From Bigelowiella natans CCMP2755 (Eukaryota > Cercozoa > Chlorarachniophyceae): DNA of 42,500 nucleotides. A program made the position numbers and the translations under genes. The stretch spans positions 1-42,500 of the forward strand of contig ADNK01000774.1 in NCBI GenBank assembly GCA_000320545.1. The letters run 5' to 3'. Numbering within the stretch: the first letter of the stretch is position 1; each line of letters starts with the position of its first letter. Shown here one piece after another: positions 22,279 to 35,774 of the stretch. The notes below the pieces were generated by a model. The model did no database searches and was not told the origin of the DNA. It was given only the letters and a program-made list of their open reading frames with translations.

Positions 22279-25200
22279 ATGAACTATGTTCAACGCAGGA
22301 TTGGCAAAATGGAGGATGTAAAATCTAGCTCAAACGGTAACATCTGTATTCTAATACATGTAATTTCAACATTCGCATCTGGAGTTTCTGGAATTTGCAT
22401 CTGGAGTTTGCATCGGATATGTCGATTATGCGAGCAATCTTTCATTTGTCTTATCGTTCGACAGGGCGTGAAAAGGGCAAGGTCCAGAAAGAAGGCCTTG
22501 CTATTACCTCTCTTACTCCATCTCCAAAGAATAGATCCGAAATCCATGGCAGAAGTACATTTTAACCTATCTTATGATTAATGCTCCCCTCTAAATCCAA
22601 GTTTTAACTTTTTCAGAACGACACGCCACCCGACCAGAAAGGGTGCGGAAGGTAAATTGTGCAACAGAGTATTCTTTTGTTTTGTTGTCATTGTACTTGT
22701 AATATGATCATCGTGGCTGTCGTATTGTTTTCGGCAATGTGAAAATCAATTTCTCCTTTCCCAGCGTCCCCTCCGCTACGCACAGTCCCCTGATGCCGAC
22801 GACATATCATCGCCTTCTCAACTGGTCGGAGGACAAAAGAAACGGACGGTATACAAGATATGACGCTTTAGTATGCTCATTGTTCTGTTATGTATGCGTG
22901 GCTTTCTCCTTATCCCAAAGCATTTACTTTCTTGGCATTCATGGAAAAATCTTGAAACTTTGAAGCGTGTCGTAACTGGGGGAATGCTTGTCGTTCTTTT
23001 TCTATGCTACCTGTAGCGGACGAAGGGTGGAAAGGTTTCTGGAGGAAAAACTGCTGGCCAATTGAAGGGAAAACCTTCTGGTCATCATAATAGAAGGCAG
23101 TCTGCTGGTAGTGGAGAATTAAGTGAAAATAGACGGAAGGGGCGTCCAAAGAGGAAGGTATCATTTCCATATTTCTTTAGGAGTACATGATTCGTTTCTA
23201 AGAAATATTTTTTATTTTCAGCCCAAGGACGGGGGTAGAGGTAAACGAGCTGTCGCAAACCCATATACTCATGGGTAAGACTAAACAGGAAAACATGCCG
23301 CAATTGAAGAAATATTCTCATTCTTGCATTTACTAGGCACAAACAATCTAATTCTGGAACACTCAAGGTAAATTTAACAATTAAAACATTTCCTTGTGAG
23401 ATTCCTGACAATCTTGTATCAGATGGCACCACCGAAGTTGTTACAAGCTAGCCAAAAAAGTCTTGAAATTTACTGCCCTGTTCCGAAAATTGAGGGCGTG
23501 GAAAAGTATTCGAAGGTCGAAATTCAACAGTACTCTCTCAATCCCAAGGTGAAGTTTTTAGCAGTTTCAAGTTTCCTAAAGTTTCATTCTGAGCAGTGGA
23601 ATTGTTGTGTATAGCTTCCAAACCAACGGACAGAGTGGGCGAATACAGCCGTACTTGATGCAAACTCGGTACAACATCCGCTTCATGGGTTGATAAACGA
23701 CGACCTAAGTTCCTCCTTTTTTTTGCAGGCTCAGAGAGTGGTAGTGAGCGGTCTCACTGGAAATACTACATATTACTTTCGGTACGTCAGATTGATGCAT
23801 TTGAAGGCCAGTTTATAAACATGAAATCGTGGAACAACTTCCAGGTGCAGGGGATTCCGGGATGAAAATGACAAATGGGGACCGTTTTCAGCCAAGGTAT
23901 AGTATTCTAAACATAATATCACAGATGTATCATCGAAATTTTGACTTATTTCCCTGATGATATGAAAAGTCGGTTGCAATGCTCACGAAACATGGACAAA
24001 GAAAACGATCTGGGCAATCCAGTGATGGGTGAGAATATGCGCACAATTATGCATTGAAAAAAAAAGATTCATAGTAACAGCAAGAAGTGTGAAAATTAAC
24101 ATGTTCCATGTTGGCCTGCTATGTTCTTGATTAGCACCCATCCAGCAAAGAAGACTAGGGTAGGTGCTGCAAAACCAGGACAACCAAGGTTGGTATGAAA
24201 TGAAAAGAACCAAAAATGCATTCCAACTGATTCTTCAAAATTCGTTCCAGGCCTCCGATATGTGTGAGACGGACGCCTACAACAATTACTATTGCATGGT
24301 AACCTCTAAGCCCAATGATCATCCAAGCATTGTAAGTACCTTTGTATGTATGATGTATTTTGATTACAGGTCTGCACCAAAAGACACGGGCAGGATGCAG
24401 TTAGATAGCTTCCAGGTTCAAAAACGAATGTTCCCTGAGAATAAAACCGACTCGAAGGTATTTCTGATTCTTACCATGATTTAATTTTGAGAGATGAAGA
24501 GAAAGACTAATCGGTATTATGCATATCCAGGTTACAAACTGGGTAGATATTTTCAGTAGGCATGGATTCGATGGAAAGATGTATGAAGTGACAGGTTAAG
24601 AAGAATTGATGCTAATGCGATTAATAATGGATGACGATGGTAAACCTGTTGTATTATAATAATGACAGGGCTAAAGCCCAACACTGTATTACAATTTCGA
24701 GTCAAAGGCAGGAATAATCTTGGATGGGTACTCCACAAACATTCTGATATATCTATTCAACCCAATAATAATCTTACGAACTTTTTTTAGGGTAAATATT
24801 CGGGGGCTTCCGACCCATTCACCACGCTTAAAGATAGTAGCCGTGAATTTAAGGTTAGAATTTACAATTTTTTCGATTGATGTAGGCCTGATTCTACGAT
24901 TTCTTTAGGCTCCTTCGGTTCCTGATGATAAATATAGCATTGTCCTCGACGTGGATGATATAAGAGTAAGTCATCAAATTGACCAAAATTTACATCCCTA
25001 GAAATTGTATAGAGCGGTAGGTAAAATGGAAGGTTGAGGGGTTAAGATGTGAAGCGCTTGACCGCGAGTGCAGTTTGGTGGTTTATGGCTCAGTGATTGT
25101 TTGATTACGTATTATTTCAGTACGACGAACAGAAAGTTCGGTTGGGTAGGGGTTCTTTTGGGGTTGTCTATCGGAGTGCGGTTGGTGGTTATCGTGGGAC

Positions 25201-26687
25201 AACGGTATGTCGCTATCATTAATCACTAACATCAATCAGATATATCATCATCTTAATTGCGATGAAGAAGAAGATGATGATGATGATGGTGATGATGTCT
25301 TGCGACTACTACTCAGGTCGCTGTGAAGGTGGAGACGCAGATGTACGAAGAGAGCGACACAGGTGAGATGATGATCATTGATACTCGTACTACTTCGTTT
25401 GATTTAAGGCCTTCCCTAAATAATTCGCGCTTATATTAGATGCAGACGATCAACTGAAGGACTGGTTCAGAGAAGTCAAAATTCTCGCTTGCCTCCGGCA
25501 TCCAAATTTGGTGATCACATAATACACCACTAGATCTTACCAGTTGTTTCGATTTTCATGACATGGCATTTTGTCAAATTAGGTATTGTACATGGGTGCT
25601 TGCAGAGCTCATGGAAGAAGATACATTGTGACGGAGTACATGGGGGGGGGTTCTCTAGCTTGTGCCTTGCATACATCTGCTGTTCCTTTAACTGAGAAGG
25701 TGAAGACCTACCAATCTATACCAACTAAAAATTGTAGTAATAAAATGTGATTTTTATATCACTTTCTTCCTCGATTGACATGATCTCATCAGTGGCGGAT
25801 CACAAGCATTTTGACTCAAGTTGCAAGTGCTATGGCTTACTTGCACTCAAATAACGTAATACGAATTTGTTGGAAATATCATCGTGGAGGTACTTCAGAT
25901 CTTACACCGCAAATCTTTCTTTGTTCAGCCTGAGATTACCCACCGAGACTTGAAACCCGCCAATGTTCTTCTTGACAAGACATGGACTCATGCGAAGGTC
26001 TTTCTTGGCATACACACGCACACATAACACACATATCAAGACCTCTGCGAAGCATTAACTGGGACTTTTTCTCGTTCAGGTTTGCGACTTCGGCCTTGCA
26101 AGGATGCATACGTATGACTTACTGACCTTAACATTTCAGAAATAAGAGGCTCCAAATGATGTGAGAATATATTCTACCGTAGGCAATCGATCATGTCCAC
26201 CCTTACGAAGTTTGCGGGGACTGCGCCCTACATGCCTCCTGAAGCCTTGGTAACAGTTCTCTTTTTATTCTAAGAAAACATTTTCCTTATGATTTTCACC
26301 TACCTGTAGGATGAGGTTGACGTGACCGGTAAGGTCGACGTCTATAGCTTTGGAATTATGACTGCGGAGACACTTTTAAAGTAATAACTTCTCGAAATGA
26401 TGATGATGATGGTTTAGCGTAGATAGATCGTAACGTCTAGTGCGCTACTCAGGGAGGTACCTTGGAAGGATATGTCATCATCAGCCATTGTGAAGGCCGT
26501 CTGTCTGCAAAACAGGTTAGAAGAAAAGTATCTTCAGGACGCATAAAATAATGTTTGTGTTTCATCTGATTGATATAAATTTTGCGCCGTTCAATTCGTA
26601 GACGTCCATTCGAACTGGAAAAATTCGAAGAACCTGTTGGAAAATTAATTTTCCAATGTTGGGATAAAGATCCACTCAGCAGGTTTA

Positions 26688-26758
<71 letters not shown>

Positions 26759-26857
26759 TCGTTTATTTATTTACATTCATGCCGATTTTGGTGTTATTGC
26801 AGGCCAAGTTTTGATGATATTCTGAAGATACTAAGTAAACTAGGATGGGCAACTTAA
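22279..26857 (+). CDS. Protein kinase with N-terminal AT-hook-like region and fibronectin type III domains
   Basis: About 18-20 exons join in phase. The N-terminus (ATG 22279, or in-frame 22309) is basic: KRHATRPERVRKRPLRYA, then a region ending in NRRKGRPKRK (AT-hook-like RGR/GRP core). First FnIII: ASQKSLEIYCPVP to GLTGNTTYYFRCRGF and WGPFSAK. A second basic linker follows: KKTRVGAAKPGQP. Second FnIII: PPICVRRTPTTITIAWSAP, DSFQVQKR, GLKPNTVLQFRVKGRNNLGW. Kinase (about 25121-26857): GRGSFGVVYR (P-loop), VAVKVE (Lys), LRHPNLVLYMGACR, HRDLKPANVLLD (catalytic loop), VCDFGLARM (DFG), GTAPYMPPEAL, DVYSFGIMTAE, and CWDKDPLSRRPSFDDIL. It is TKL-like by sequence and all catalytic residues are present. 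No signal peptide or membrane segment is seen, so it is probably intracellular. The stop TAA is at 26855-26857. Confidence 0.88.
26691..26754. repeat. (AC)n(AT)n compound microsatellite in the last kinase intron
   Basis: AC at about 26691-26719 runs directly into AT at about 26720-26754, between the DPLS exon and the final RPSFDDIL exon. The same compound AC-then-AT order recurs in the LysRS intron at about 42084-42149. Confidence 0.9.
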
Positions 26858-28429
26858 GAACTTGATTCTTTCGGATTAAATGTAGACCTTCCTGAAAAGG
26901 ATTCTCATATTAATACCGGGCTCCAATCTTAATGAAGTCCATCCCTAGCACCCAAGCCCAATTCACGACACTCGAATCATCCTATTTGTTGAGGTTTGAA
27001 ATTTCAATTACAGAGAGAAATAAGGCTGAAGTGGTCATTTGATCCCTGTATTCTCAAGAGTATGCAATAATGTTTCGCATCTTCATTGTGTACATTTCTT
27101 GTATTTGTATCATCTGAAACAACAACTCGAGCACCTAGCATCCAAATGTAGGTGATAAAGAATGAAACACAATTGAATCTCGAACGTGCAAATATCGTAT
27201 ACATGTTTTATATTATGTGCTACGCAACGCGTATCTACGCGAGCTACGCTACGCATGTGCGGAAGCTCTGTCTGTTGCATTACGACGCAGCGCTGATAGC
27301 TGAGCCCTCGTTTATATCTAAATATTGCAGGCTCTGCCTAGTCATATGTGTCGTGCATGCGTATGCTAGCGTGTGCTTGTGCTAGTGTGCCCAGTATTTG
27401 TATTTACTGCTCTAGTGCCATGCATATGAGACGGATGTAATCTTATCTAGTTATACGTAGCAGCAAGGTTGCAGCATGATGATCTTATATTCTTGTCGCA
27501 TTATTAATATTTTTTTTATGGAGATGTTTACCTCACATTATCTGACATTACGTCAGTCCACATTTGTTGGGTTGAACGATTCTCTATAATAGTCTATGAT
27601 ACAAGTTTATAGATTTGATCTAGGGAAGCCTATACTCCCACTGGTAATAGTGATTAGTAATACACTGACTGACACCTTTGGCATATATATCATATTTCTA
27701 GAAATTGCATTGAATGGATTCTACGAATTTAAGTTCTGCGAACATCGTTGTTCAGATGTGAAGATGTAGGTTGTGCTCTATGGGTGAGCATAGTACGGTA
27801 CCGTCCTTCATGGGTGTTGACACAAAGTCTCTTGTAGTTAATAAGAATCAGGAATCGAGAACCATCGTACGTTGAGTAGTATATTTTTATTCCGTTGGAA
27901 TTATGAAATCGACACTCAATGATGAGTGACATTAGAAACAACAGAACAACACATGACAGCAATATTCTCTACAACGAATGGATGAAGTTCTTCCCGCAAC
28001 CTCAGATTACTATTGGACTCCATTTCAGGACATCATAGCAACCATCCTGCAACGAATTCAGGAAGGATCTGTCTCACATTGATCGTGATTCGTGACCCCG
28101 TCAGGTTGTTATGCAAAAGGATGTTGAGATAGTGGCATGGGGTGGGAGTGTAAAGCACTTCGACTAGACTCTTGCCAAGATAAGATATGCCTTTAAAAGG
28201 AGAAAACGTCAGTGATAGTCTGGGATAATGAAAATTATCGTTAAGATATACGTCAATTGTGTGGACCTTTCCCATTCTGAAGACTCGGACGATTTTGGAA
28301 CCCGAGCGTGGGGAGGGAGGAGAAACAAATCCCCCAACGCGACAGGATTGAAACGCCTACTGAAATCCTGAGATGGTCAAGAATTAGATATCTGAACATT
28401 GGCTCATTACTATGTTATAAAAATTAGTT
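26858..28429. other. Convergent 3'-3' gap with repeat island
   Basis: No certain gene. About 27200-27450 has the island composition (GCTACGC, CTACGCGAG, TGCATG, TGTGC) and carries ATGAGACGGATGTAAT at 27426-27441. An 80-codon minus frame with an ATG (28275-28033, MGKVHTIDVYLNDNF...) is open, but it has no homology or splice partner and lies where 3' UTR is expected. I leave it as a weak candidate only. Confidence 0.5.
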
Positions 28430-29574
28430 TTAAGTTACTCTTGCAGCCGAGGCGGGAGGTGTGTGGTTTGCCACTTTGACCAAATTTCCAAGTTTCGTAG
28501 AAACCCTCCGCGAGCGCTTTGACGGAATAACTAGTTTCTCCGCCCCATATCGACGCCGTTTTTTTGTTACTTGTATGTTACTTTTTACATCAGCGAGTTT
28601 CGCAGTCTTCAGAATGACAGCATTTTGTTGTGGGAGACCGTAGACTAGGGACAAAACCTGGGGTGAAATGAAACTCACTCAAAACGTGTGACAGTGATAT
28701 TCGAAAGAGTATATAGATACCTTATTATCAACTTCCTCATTGTTGAGCTGCGGAAACATTAAACTAGTAGAATCCGTATTTTTAGCCATCCGTCGAAGTG
28801 ACTCCATTGTGTTAATCCGGAATGTCAGATCAAGTTTTGAGATCATGGATTTTAGATTGTCCAAAAGGTACTTGTCTCCTCCAACCGAGAGCTGCTGTTT
28901 TGGATTAATTTTCATCTTCTTTGACTTCATTTTTGATTCCTCGACAAGGCAGTGTTGCTGAGTGGGTATCAGTGCACAGTTGTTAATCAAGTGGAACAGA
29001 AAGAATAAAATATACTCAACACTACCCTTTGAGGAGGACTGGGAAGTTTCGCTTGCTTCTTAACGAGACATGAGAAAAGATGAGAATGGTAGTCGCTTCC
29101 CGTAAGGTTAACTTTCTGGTGACAAGAAGGGCAGCCTCGGAATTCTTTTTTTCTCGAAGCATCCGAATAATCATCAGATCCGCTATGCTCCGAGTCATCG
29201 GAGGGTAGAAACACATCGTTTTTCACTGCGACGCCGCTTGAGGCCGTTGTGATCGATGTGATGGATGTGCTGTCATCGTTGGGAAGTTGAAGATCTTGCT
29301 CCAATACGATGGTGTCAATATTGATACCACCTGCATTTCCGTTACCCATGTTTATCTTTAGCCCACCTTTGGATTTCCACCTCTTGGTGTCGTCTATCCG
29401 CCTCGTGGGTTTCATAGTAGTAACCTTGTGAGGTAGCTCCTTCGAAGGCAGTGCGTTCAATGGTTTCACAGTTGCAGCTTCTTTGTTACGAACTGATTTG
29501 AGCCCTTTGACCCTGGCTTTTCTCCTCCTCCCTTTGTAAGTATTCTTGTTTGACGCCACCATATTTCCTTTCAT
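28430..29574 (-). CDS. Unknown basic protein with a C2HC zinc knuckle (UBZ-like), probably nuclear
   Basis: Three exons join in phase from ATG 29574 (MKGNMVASNKNTYKGRRRK) to TAA 28432-28430. Exon 1 is Lys/Arg-rich, then acidic and Ser-rich (SDDSEHSGSDDYSDASRKK). It contains a single zinc motif, CPSCHQKVNLTGSDY then HSHLFSC: C-x2-C-x13-H-x3-C, the spacing of ubiquitin-binding UBZ or C2HC knuckles. Exon 2 starts QHCLVEESKMKSKKMK and holds a helical segment YLLDNLKSMISKLDLTF. Exon 3 carries TKKRRRYGAEK and PSKRSRRVSTK, clear basic nuclear-signal-like clusters. The reading frame is open upstream to about 29628 with an acceptor-like TTTCTTAG, so another 5' exon is possible. It converges with the kinase gene. 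Nuclear DNA-repair or ubiquitin roles are suggested by motif type only. Confidence 0.7.
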
Positions 29575-30285
29575 CGCAGGTGACACCAGTCGCAGCCCCG
29601 CACGTACTAATTCACGAGCTCGATACACAGACGCGGCCAGCTAAGAAACTCTTGGGTATGGGGTCCGATGCGTCGAGAGGCTGCCGGGAGAGTGGTAAAA
29701 AATGAACTTAACTCCCCGCAGTTGATGCGATGAGGGGAGACACCCAGACAATCTTTGATTCCCCGTCTCGTTCTCTCTTTTCCTGCGCGATGTCGCTTCA
29801 AATAATACCTAATAGTTCGTTCAAGTCGTACGAAATTAGGCAGAATTAAATTGCATTTTATGTAAGAGACATCTAATAGCAAGCTAATATTACAATATTA
29901 GACGATATTCGAACCCGATGTCGTCTGGCTTGGAAATCTGAGCACGAAGAAGAATTGAAAAGCGAGATATTTTGGCGAAGATTCAAGGAGCACTTTCAGA
30001 GTAAATGCCATAGTCCGAATTTTTAATGTGGATTTTGATGTCAAATATGGTTAAAATTATGAAAATAGACATGTCGAAGTAATTCGTATAAAGTCCATAC
30101 ATGTCTTATTCAAATAAAAATGATATAAACAAAGTCTTGAATGATGAAGTAGTTACATGGGCAAATATTAGCAAAATGATGTAATTTCGACATTGTGACA
30201 CAGAATCATAGCCGAAAGTACGACTCTCTTGGCGAATCTCTTCATGCCTACCCCGTACGCGTGCAATCCATCTTAGGGTTTTTCT

Positions 30286-30650
30286 TCACGGCGAAAGCTT
30301 TTGTTTTCGAAATTTATCGAAATGCCAGTCAATTTTGTGGGTTTTCATGCATTCTTGACCTGAAAATTCAGAAACGCAGGTCCGTGCTGATGCAGTGAAG
30401 TTACGCCCCGTCAACCTGGAGCTGGTGAAAAATATCAACAGACGAGAAACGGCAAATAAGTCAGTTATCGAGAACCGATTTTAGGAGATTTCGCCAGAAA
30501 ATACCCACTATTGTTTGGGAGTTTTAGTTGTAAAAGATGCGAAACCTGTTGGAAATCGCTTCGAACTTCCAGCTCTAGATCTACCTTCTGATGTAGATCT
30601 ACAGGTAGTGTTTCCTCATCATCATCAGGAGTTTCTGCACATGTTGCCAT
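30286..30650 (-). CDS. Weak candidate: small minus-strand gene
   Basis: ATG 30650 opens an acidic segment (MATCAETPDDDEETLPVDL, then HQKVDLELEV). Further down, after an acceptor-like TTTTTCACCAG, a frame reads LTGRNFTASARTCVSEFSGQ, then ECMKTHKIDWHFDKFRKQ, to TGA 30288-30286. Both halves look protein-like, but the reading phases of the obvious donor and acceptor do not match, so one boundary or exon is missing. No family is recognised. A gene here would also break the strand alternation seen elsewhere unless a plus-strand gene lies at 29600-30280, and none is visible. Confidence 0.25.
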
Positions 30651-30893
30651 GGCTACTCCCAACTACCAGAACAGGGGAGGAAACTGATGAGGAGCACAAT
30701 GTCAAAATCCCTGTGAAAAACCGGGATTTCCTGGCCTGCAAAAAAATGACCGACACGAGTTCTCATGTGAATAAGAACCTTAAAAGCACTTTATTTGCAA
30801 CCCGACGACTTCAGACCTTTCCCCTTTTTGTCAGGAAATCCTGAAATCCAGAATTAGTGAATGGACAAAAATCTTTGGTAAATCTACGGTGGG

Positions 30894-30896
<3 letters not shown>

Positions 30897-30932
<36 letters not shown>
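30897..30932. repeat. (TGTC)n tetranucleotide microsatellite
   Basis: About nine perfect TGTC units, roughly 150 bases before the helicase start codon. Confidence 0.92.
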
Positions 30933-31077
30933 AGGCCCTTGTGCAGTCTCAGTGCTAGTAGTGTAGTAGTAGTGACTTTGTAGCGGGAAGCAGTTGTACC
31001 CCCCTCATCCCCAATATACTCATGGATTACGAGCACACTCGTGAGTGAGCCCAGCAGCAGGAACATATACATCCAGC

Positions 31078-31602
31078 ATGATGATCCCGAGAGCAGCTGT
31101 CACTACGGCCCTTCTTGCTCTCCTGGCCTCGCCCGTAGCCCTATACTTGCTTACTGCCCCACTTGATCGTCCAAGCAGTACCCGACTCGAAGTTAACTGT
31201 CGTAGAGTCCCAGGTAAAGGTGGAAGATGGAAAATAGATACAAGAAATGTATTACTGCCCGCGCTTTGGGGACCCTTTCAGCCTCAGAGACACCATTCAC
31301 AGTTCAAATACAGGCCTCTGGTGCCAGCAGCTCGAAGGGTATTAAAATTCTCATGTGAGTCGTGTTTGAAATAAGATATGGCTAATGGCAGGATGAAGTT
31401 CCAGAAATTCCTGACGACGAAAAGTTGCGTGATAAATCAGTATCTCAGCTCAAGAATTTATGCAGTATGACTTCATTCACCATTTCATCAACCGCATATT
31501 CGTGACCTGTTTTCTTCCTTTAGGAAAATTCGGGCTTCCCTCTTCTGGAGCACGTGCCCAGGTACACACAGAATAATTCAACAGATTTCTGATGAATACA
31601 AT

Positions 31603-31648
<46 letters not shown>

Positions 31649-32830
31649 TGGGCAGCTGTTAGAACGATTACGCGAGGCAAAGGATCTTATGAAAGCTCTT
31701 GAAGATTTGCCGAGCGATGAAATACCCGGTTTTCCTGGGGAATCAGAAATTCCAGATGAGATTGAAGTTGCTCAAAGTTCTTCGATACAGGGGATATCTG
31801 AAGAAAGTGAAGAGGTTGAAGAAGAAGAGGATCTCAGAAGAGAAATGGCCAAGGAAACAGAAGAGTTTTACAAGGTGATTTATGTAGATCTAAATACGAA
31901 GAAAAAACACAATTTAATTACTAAAACACCCCTTTAGTCGAGCTTGGAAACTGCTGCAGAAGGGGAAGTTGAAGACTTTGCCAAATTCAGAAAGTCTCTT
32001 GAAGATATGGTTTCGAGCACCGGGAAGACAACAACCACCATCACAAAATCATCTCCGATGATGGGTTTCTCATCATCTCGAAGCGACAATATACCACCAG
32101 ATTTCATACCAGTTTACACCGCTCCCACTCCCTCCCCAATTGCTGTCCCCAAAGAAGAAAATATTGACCAAAAAAATGTCGAGGAGAAAGCAACTTTCGA
32201 GCCCAAGCCTGAGGAGGAATTTGTAAGTGAAACATCACTCTCTCTATTACTTCCATTATTTCTGTGAGCTCTCTAATCCTACCCATCACTTTTATTTTGC
32301 AACAGCGAAACCTTCATTGTCCTGATTATTATCATGCATTATCATCTGCAGGTGCTTGATAAAGCAAGTTGGATGCAGCTCGGCATAAAGGAAAGCCAGT
32401 TTTTAGATGGGCTAACACGACTACAAATTCGAAGGCCAAACGCCCTTCAAGTCGAAGCAATTCCAATGTAGCAATCAGCTCGTGTGCGATGTATTTGTAG
32501 ATGATGTAATTCTACCCGTGATATAAAAGAGTTTTCTTGCTGCTGCTGCTGCCATGAGTAGGATACTTGAGGGTAATGATTGCGTGTTGGCAGCTGCAAC
32601 TGGATCAGGTGTGAAATCAAAGAGAGGAGAGGGGGAGGGATATGGCAACCTGAAGAGTAAACTAGTTTGGTATAGTACGACTATCGTCAGCCGCTCATAA
32701 TTATTACGACGCAGGGCGTGTCTAGAAATAGTCTTTCCAGCTACAGTTTTTGAATTGCGCGATGATATTCCAAAAATTAATTTACTTTTCGTTTTCTTAT
32801 CCTACCCCCTACCTTCTTCCCCCCACCCCC

Positions 32831-32868
<38 letters not shown>

Positions 32869-33889
32869 GATCCCACCAGGGAAAACTCTTACATTCTTAC
32901 TGCCCATGATCACGAGGACATTGCTCCACCAGAAAGCCGATTCTTCTCCCAAGAAAGACGATACCAACTGGCCGAAGGTACAATGTTTGCTGCCACGTAT
33001 CACATCATTATTACTTGATTGATGAGACCAGAAGCTCTTTAACGTGGATTCTTTGATGTTAGATGGTAGTCGTCGTGCCTGGACAAGAGCTGGCACGACA
33101 AGTCTCTGATGTACGCTGAAAACATAGATTTCTCACGCCACCCTTTCCGACCCCCTCCCCCTCTCTGATATTCCCGCCTTGACGGCCTTTCTGCTGCTGC
33201 AAATATCGGAACATACTCTTCTTGAGACAGTCACTATTATACATTCTCTGGAGTGTGACTACTACCATTTGTTATAAATGCAACAACAACAACAACAACA
33301 CAAACCATACTGCTACTCTTTCTGCTGCTGCTGCTGCTGCTACTACTACCACTACATAAGGTGGCCAGTGAGCTCCTTCAGTACAGGAAAGGCGGAGCGC
33401 CGAGTATGTATCTAACAGGTGAGAGAGTAGTAAGTGTAAGCTATTGCAGCGATGACTTGATTTTTACTCTTTAATAAGTAAAATCAGTGATTGTGTCTTG
33501 TCTTTTAATGGCCGACCCACAAAAGCATCATATAGTTGCTTGTATTTTGTGCAGAAACGAGGAGCGTGTAGTGTGAATAATGTACAGATATGAAGATGCT
33601 ACTACTGTACGTACTCAGGGGGAGATGATAAGGCTCGGCAGAACGCAATTCTCAATCGAAGAAAACCAGAAGTTTTGGTAATCCATATCAGAAAGATATT
33701 ATGTTCAACGACAGGGATATTCGGTGTTTGCTGTCGTTGCTCACCCACACTTTTGATCCACATTTGTCGTTAATATGAAAGTCTGGTTGTCTGTAGGTCG
33801 GCACCCCGGCGCGATTGTTGGAAGTTCTGAAAAAGGGTCTTATCTCTCTCTCAAGTGAGTAATTGTTATTTTAACACGGACAACATGAA

Positions 33890-33927
<38 letters not shown>

Positions 33928-34760
33928 TGTCAGTGAGATCTTATTGTTGTCTCAGAACTACTAGGTGATATTCGTCATATGGTACAGGTGTAAATTCCAT
34001 CGTCTTGGATGAGTGCGATGTCATGTTGCGTGAGGTCACATTACTAACTTCTATCGGCCCTGCATGTGTGTCAAGTCCTGATCGATTTCTGGATTATTGA
34101 CGTTCTTCACAACAAATTTCGAGTACTATCGGTTACTAATCCGATAGTAGTTGTTTTTCTCCTGCTGCGACATGGCTCATTGGCTGTGTGTCGTCGTAGA
34201 ACGCTTATGATTGGCGTTGCAGCGCGTTCAAATTAGGGAAATTTATATTGTTTGAAATCTTATCGTGTATGACGTGTCTCTGCGCTGCTAAAAGACAGGC
34301 ACCATCATCACCATCATCCATCATCATCACGATCATCATCATCACCATCATCCATCACCACAACCACTACTACCAGGAGTTCATCCAGCAATTACCAGTC
34401 GGGCGATCTGGTGTGCAGACCGTGCTCTCTTCGGCATCTGCAGCCGATCATGTATGCGTGCATAAGAGAAAGGGGGAGAAGAAACAAGAAAGTTTTTGAG
34501 TGCCAACATTTTGCTCCTACATAGTATCCCAAATATATGAACGTGGAGTGCTGCCACCCTCCATGCATTCTGTCGTGTTTTCGTTTGTTGGTTTTGTCAG
34601 TCGTCTACTTAATTTCTTTCGCGACACGTCTTAATGGTAGAAAAATCCTATTTTTGAGATCGTGAGCACTGTCTTCTTTTGACCAACATTCCGCTTAACT
34701 GCAATAATCCACGCATCGAGGTGGTTTCTACGCGCTCTCTCTCTGTTCCTCTCTCACAGC

Positions 34761-34801
<41 letters not shown>

Positions 34802-34997
34802 CGCAGACCGTATTACGTTTCGCACGAGAACGATTTCAACCCAACTGGGAAATGGTAGTATTTGATTGTGTCACCTCACCATCATCATTCTGATGTATTA
34901 ACAGCAGTACATCGAAACGATACAACGATGATGAAACACACCAAATACCACCACCCGTAGTAGTACACCAAGAGCGATTGCAGCCTCACCTATGTTG

Positions 34998-35031
<34 letters not shown>

Positions 35032-35636
35032 CAACACATATATCGTGAGGAAATGATGCCTTGAGAAGGTTCTGTTATCATCCGTCCTTCTTCTACTACT
35101 ACTATCACTACTACCACTACGACTGAAGCTACTATTCTGATCTATTCAACTCGACCGACAGCATGGGGTCTCTGAGGAGAGTATGGGCACAACACTAGTT
35201 TCTGATACAATTGTCCACACTCTCCATCTCCTGCCGAGAAGACAACCCCAAAGAAGGAGAGGAGGCCAAGGGATGATGCGAAGAGGGGGCAGGGGGCAGT
35301 GGAGTTCTGGTGGCAGGGGTGGCTCTGAAGTGGGTGGAAGAAAGATGAAGGGGAGAGGTGACGATGATGGAGCGGTCTTACGAAAGAAAGGGCCCAGGGA
35401 TGATCCTACTGCTAGCGTTCTTGATCGCAAGGTGATGACGATGATTATGATGATGATGATGATGATGATGATGGCCACATGATGGCTGCGGTAGTGTTGT
35501 TTGTGGTTGTGGTGGAAGTTTTCTTCGCTGAGCTGAGTAGTAAAGTTCTCTTCTATTTTGATGGTGATGATGATGATGATAATGATGATGATGATGATGG
35601 TGTGGTGCAAGTTATTGTTGTTGTCCTGCTTTTATG

Positions 35637-35677
<41 letters not shown>

Positions 35678-35734
35678 CGTGGTTAGAATAGATAGATGAT
35701 GGAATGTGTTGGGCTAGCATTATTTGTCGTCATC

Positions 35735-35774
<40 letters not shown>

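Larger units (their letters stand above)
29575..31077. promoter_or_regulatory. Divergent region between the zinc-knuckle and DEAD-box genes
   Basis: About 1.5 kb. It contains a perfect palindrome TGTAGATCTACA at 30592-30603, a TGTC tandem repeat at about 30897-30932, and a weak minus-strand coding candidate (listed separately). 29890-30280 shows nothing recognisable. At least the promoter of the helicase gene must lie at the right end. Confidence 0.4.

Noticed and set aside
27729-27962. Small minus ORF with hydrophobic start (LSCVVLLFLMSLII)
   Set aside because: Begins at TTG, not ATG, in a convergent 3' region; no homology or splice signals.
28033-28275. 80-codon minus ORF with ATG
   Set aside because: Lies just past the stop of the zinc-knuckle gene where 3' UTR is expected; no family motif. 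Kept only as a remark.
34299-34365. ATC/CAC repeat as a possible CRISPR-like or minisatellite array
   Set aside because: Perfect short-unit microsatellite with no spacers, in an intron of a eukaryotic gene.
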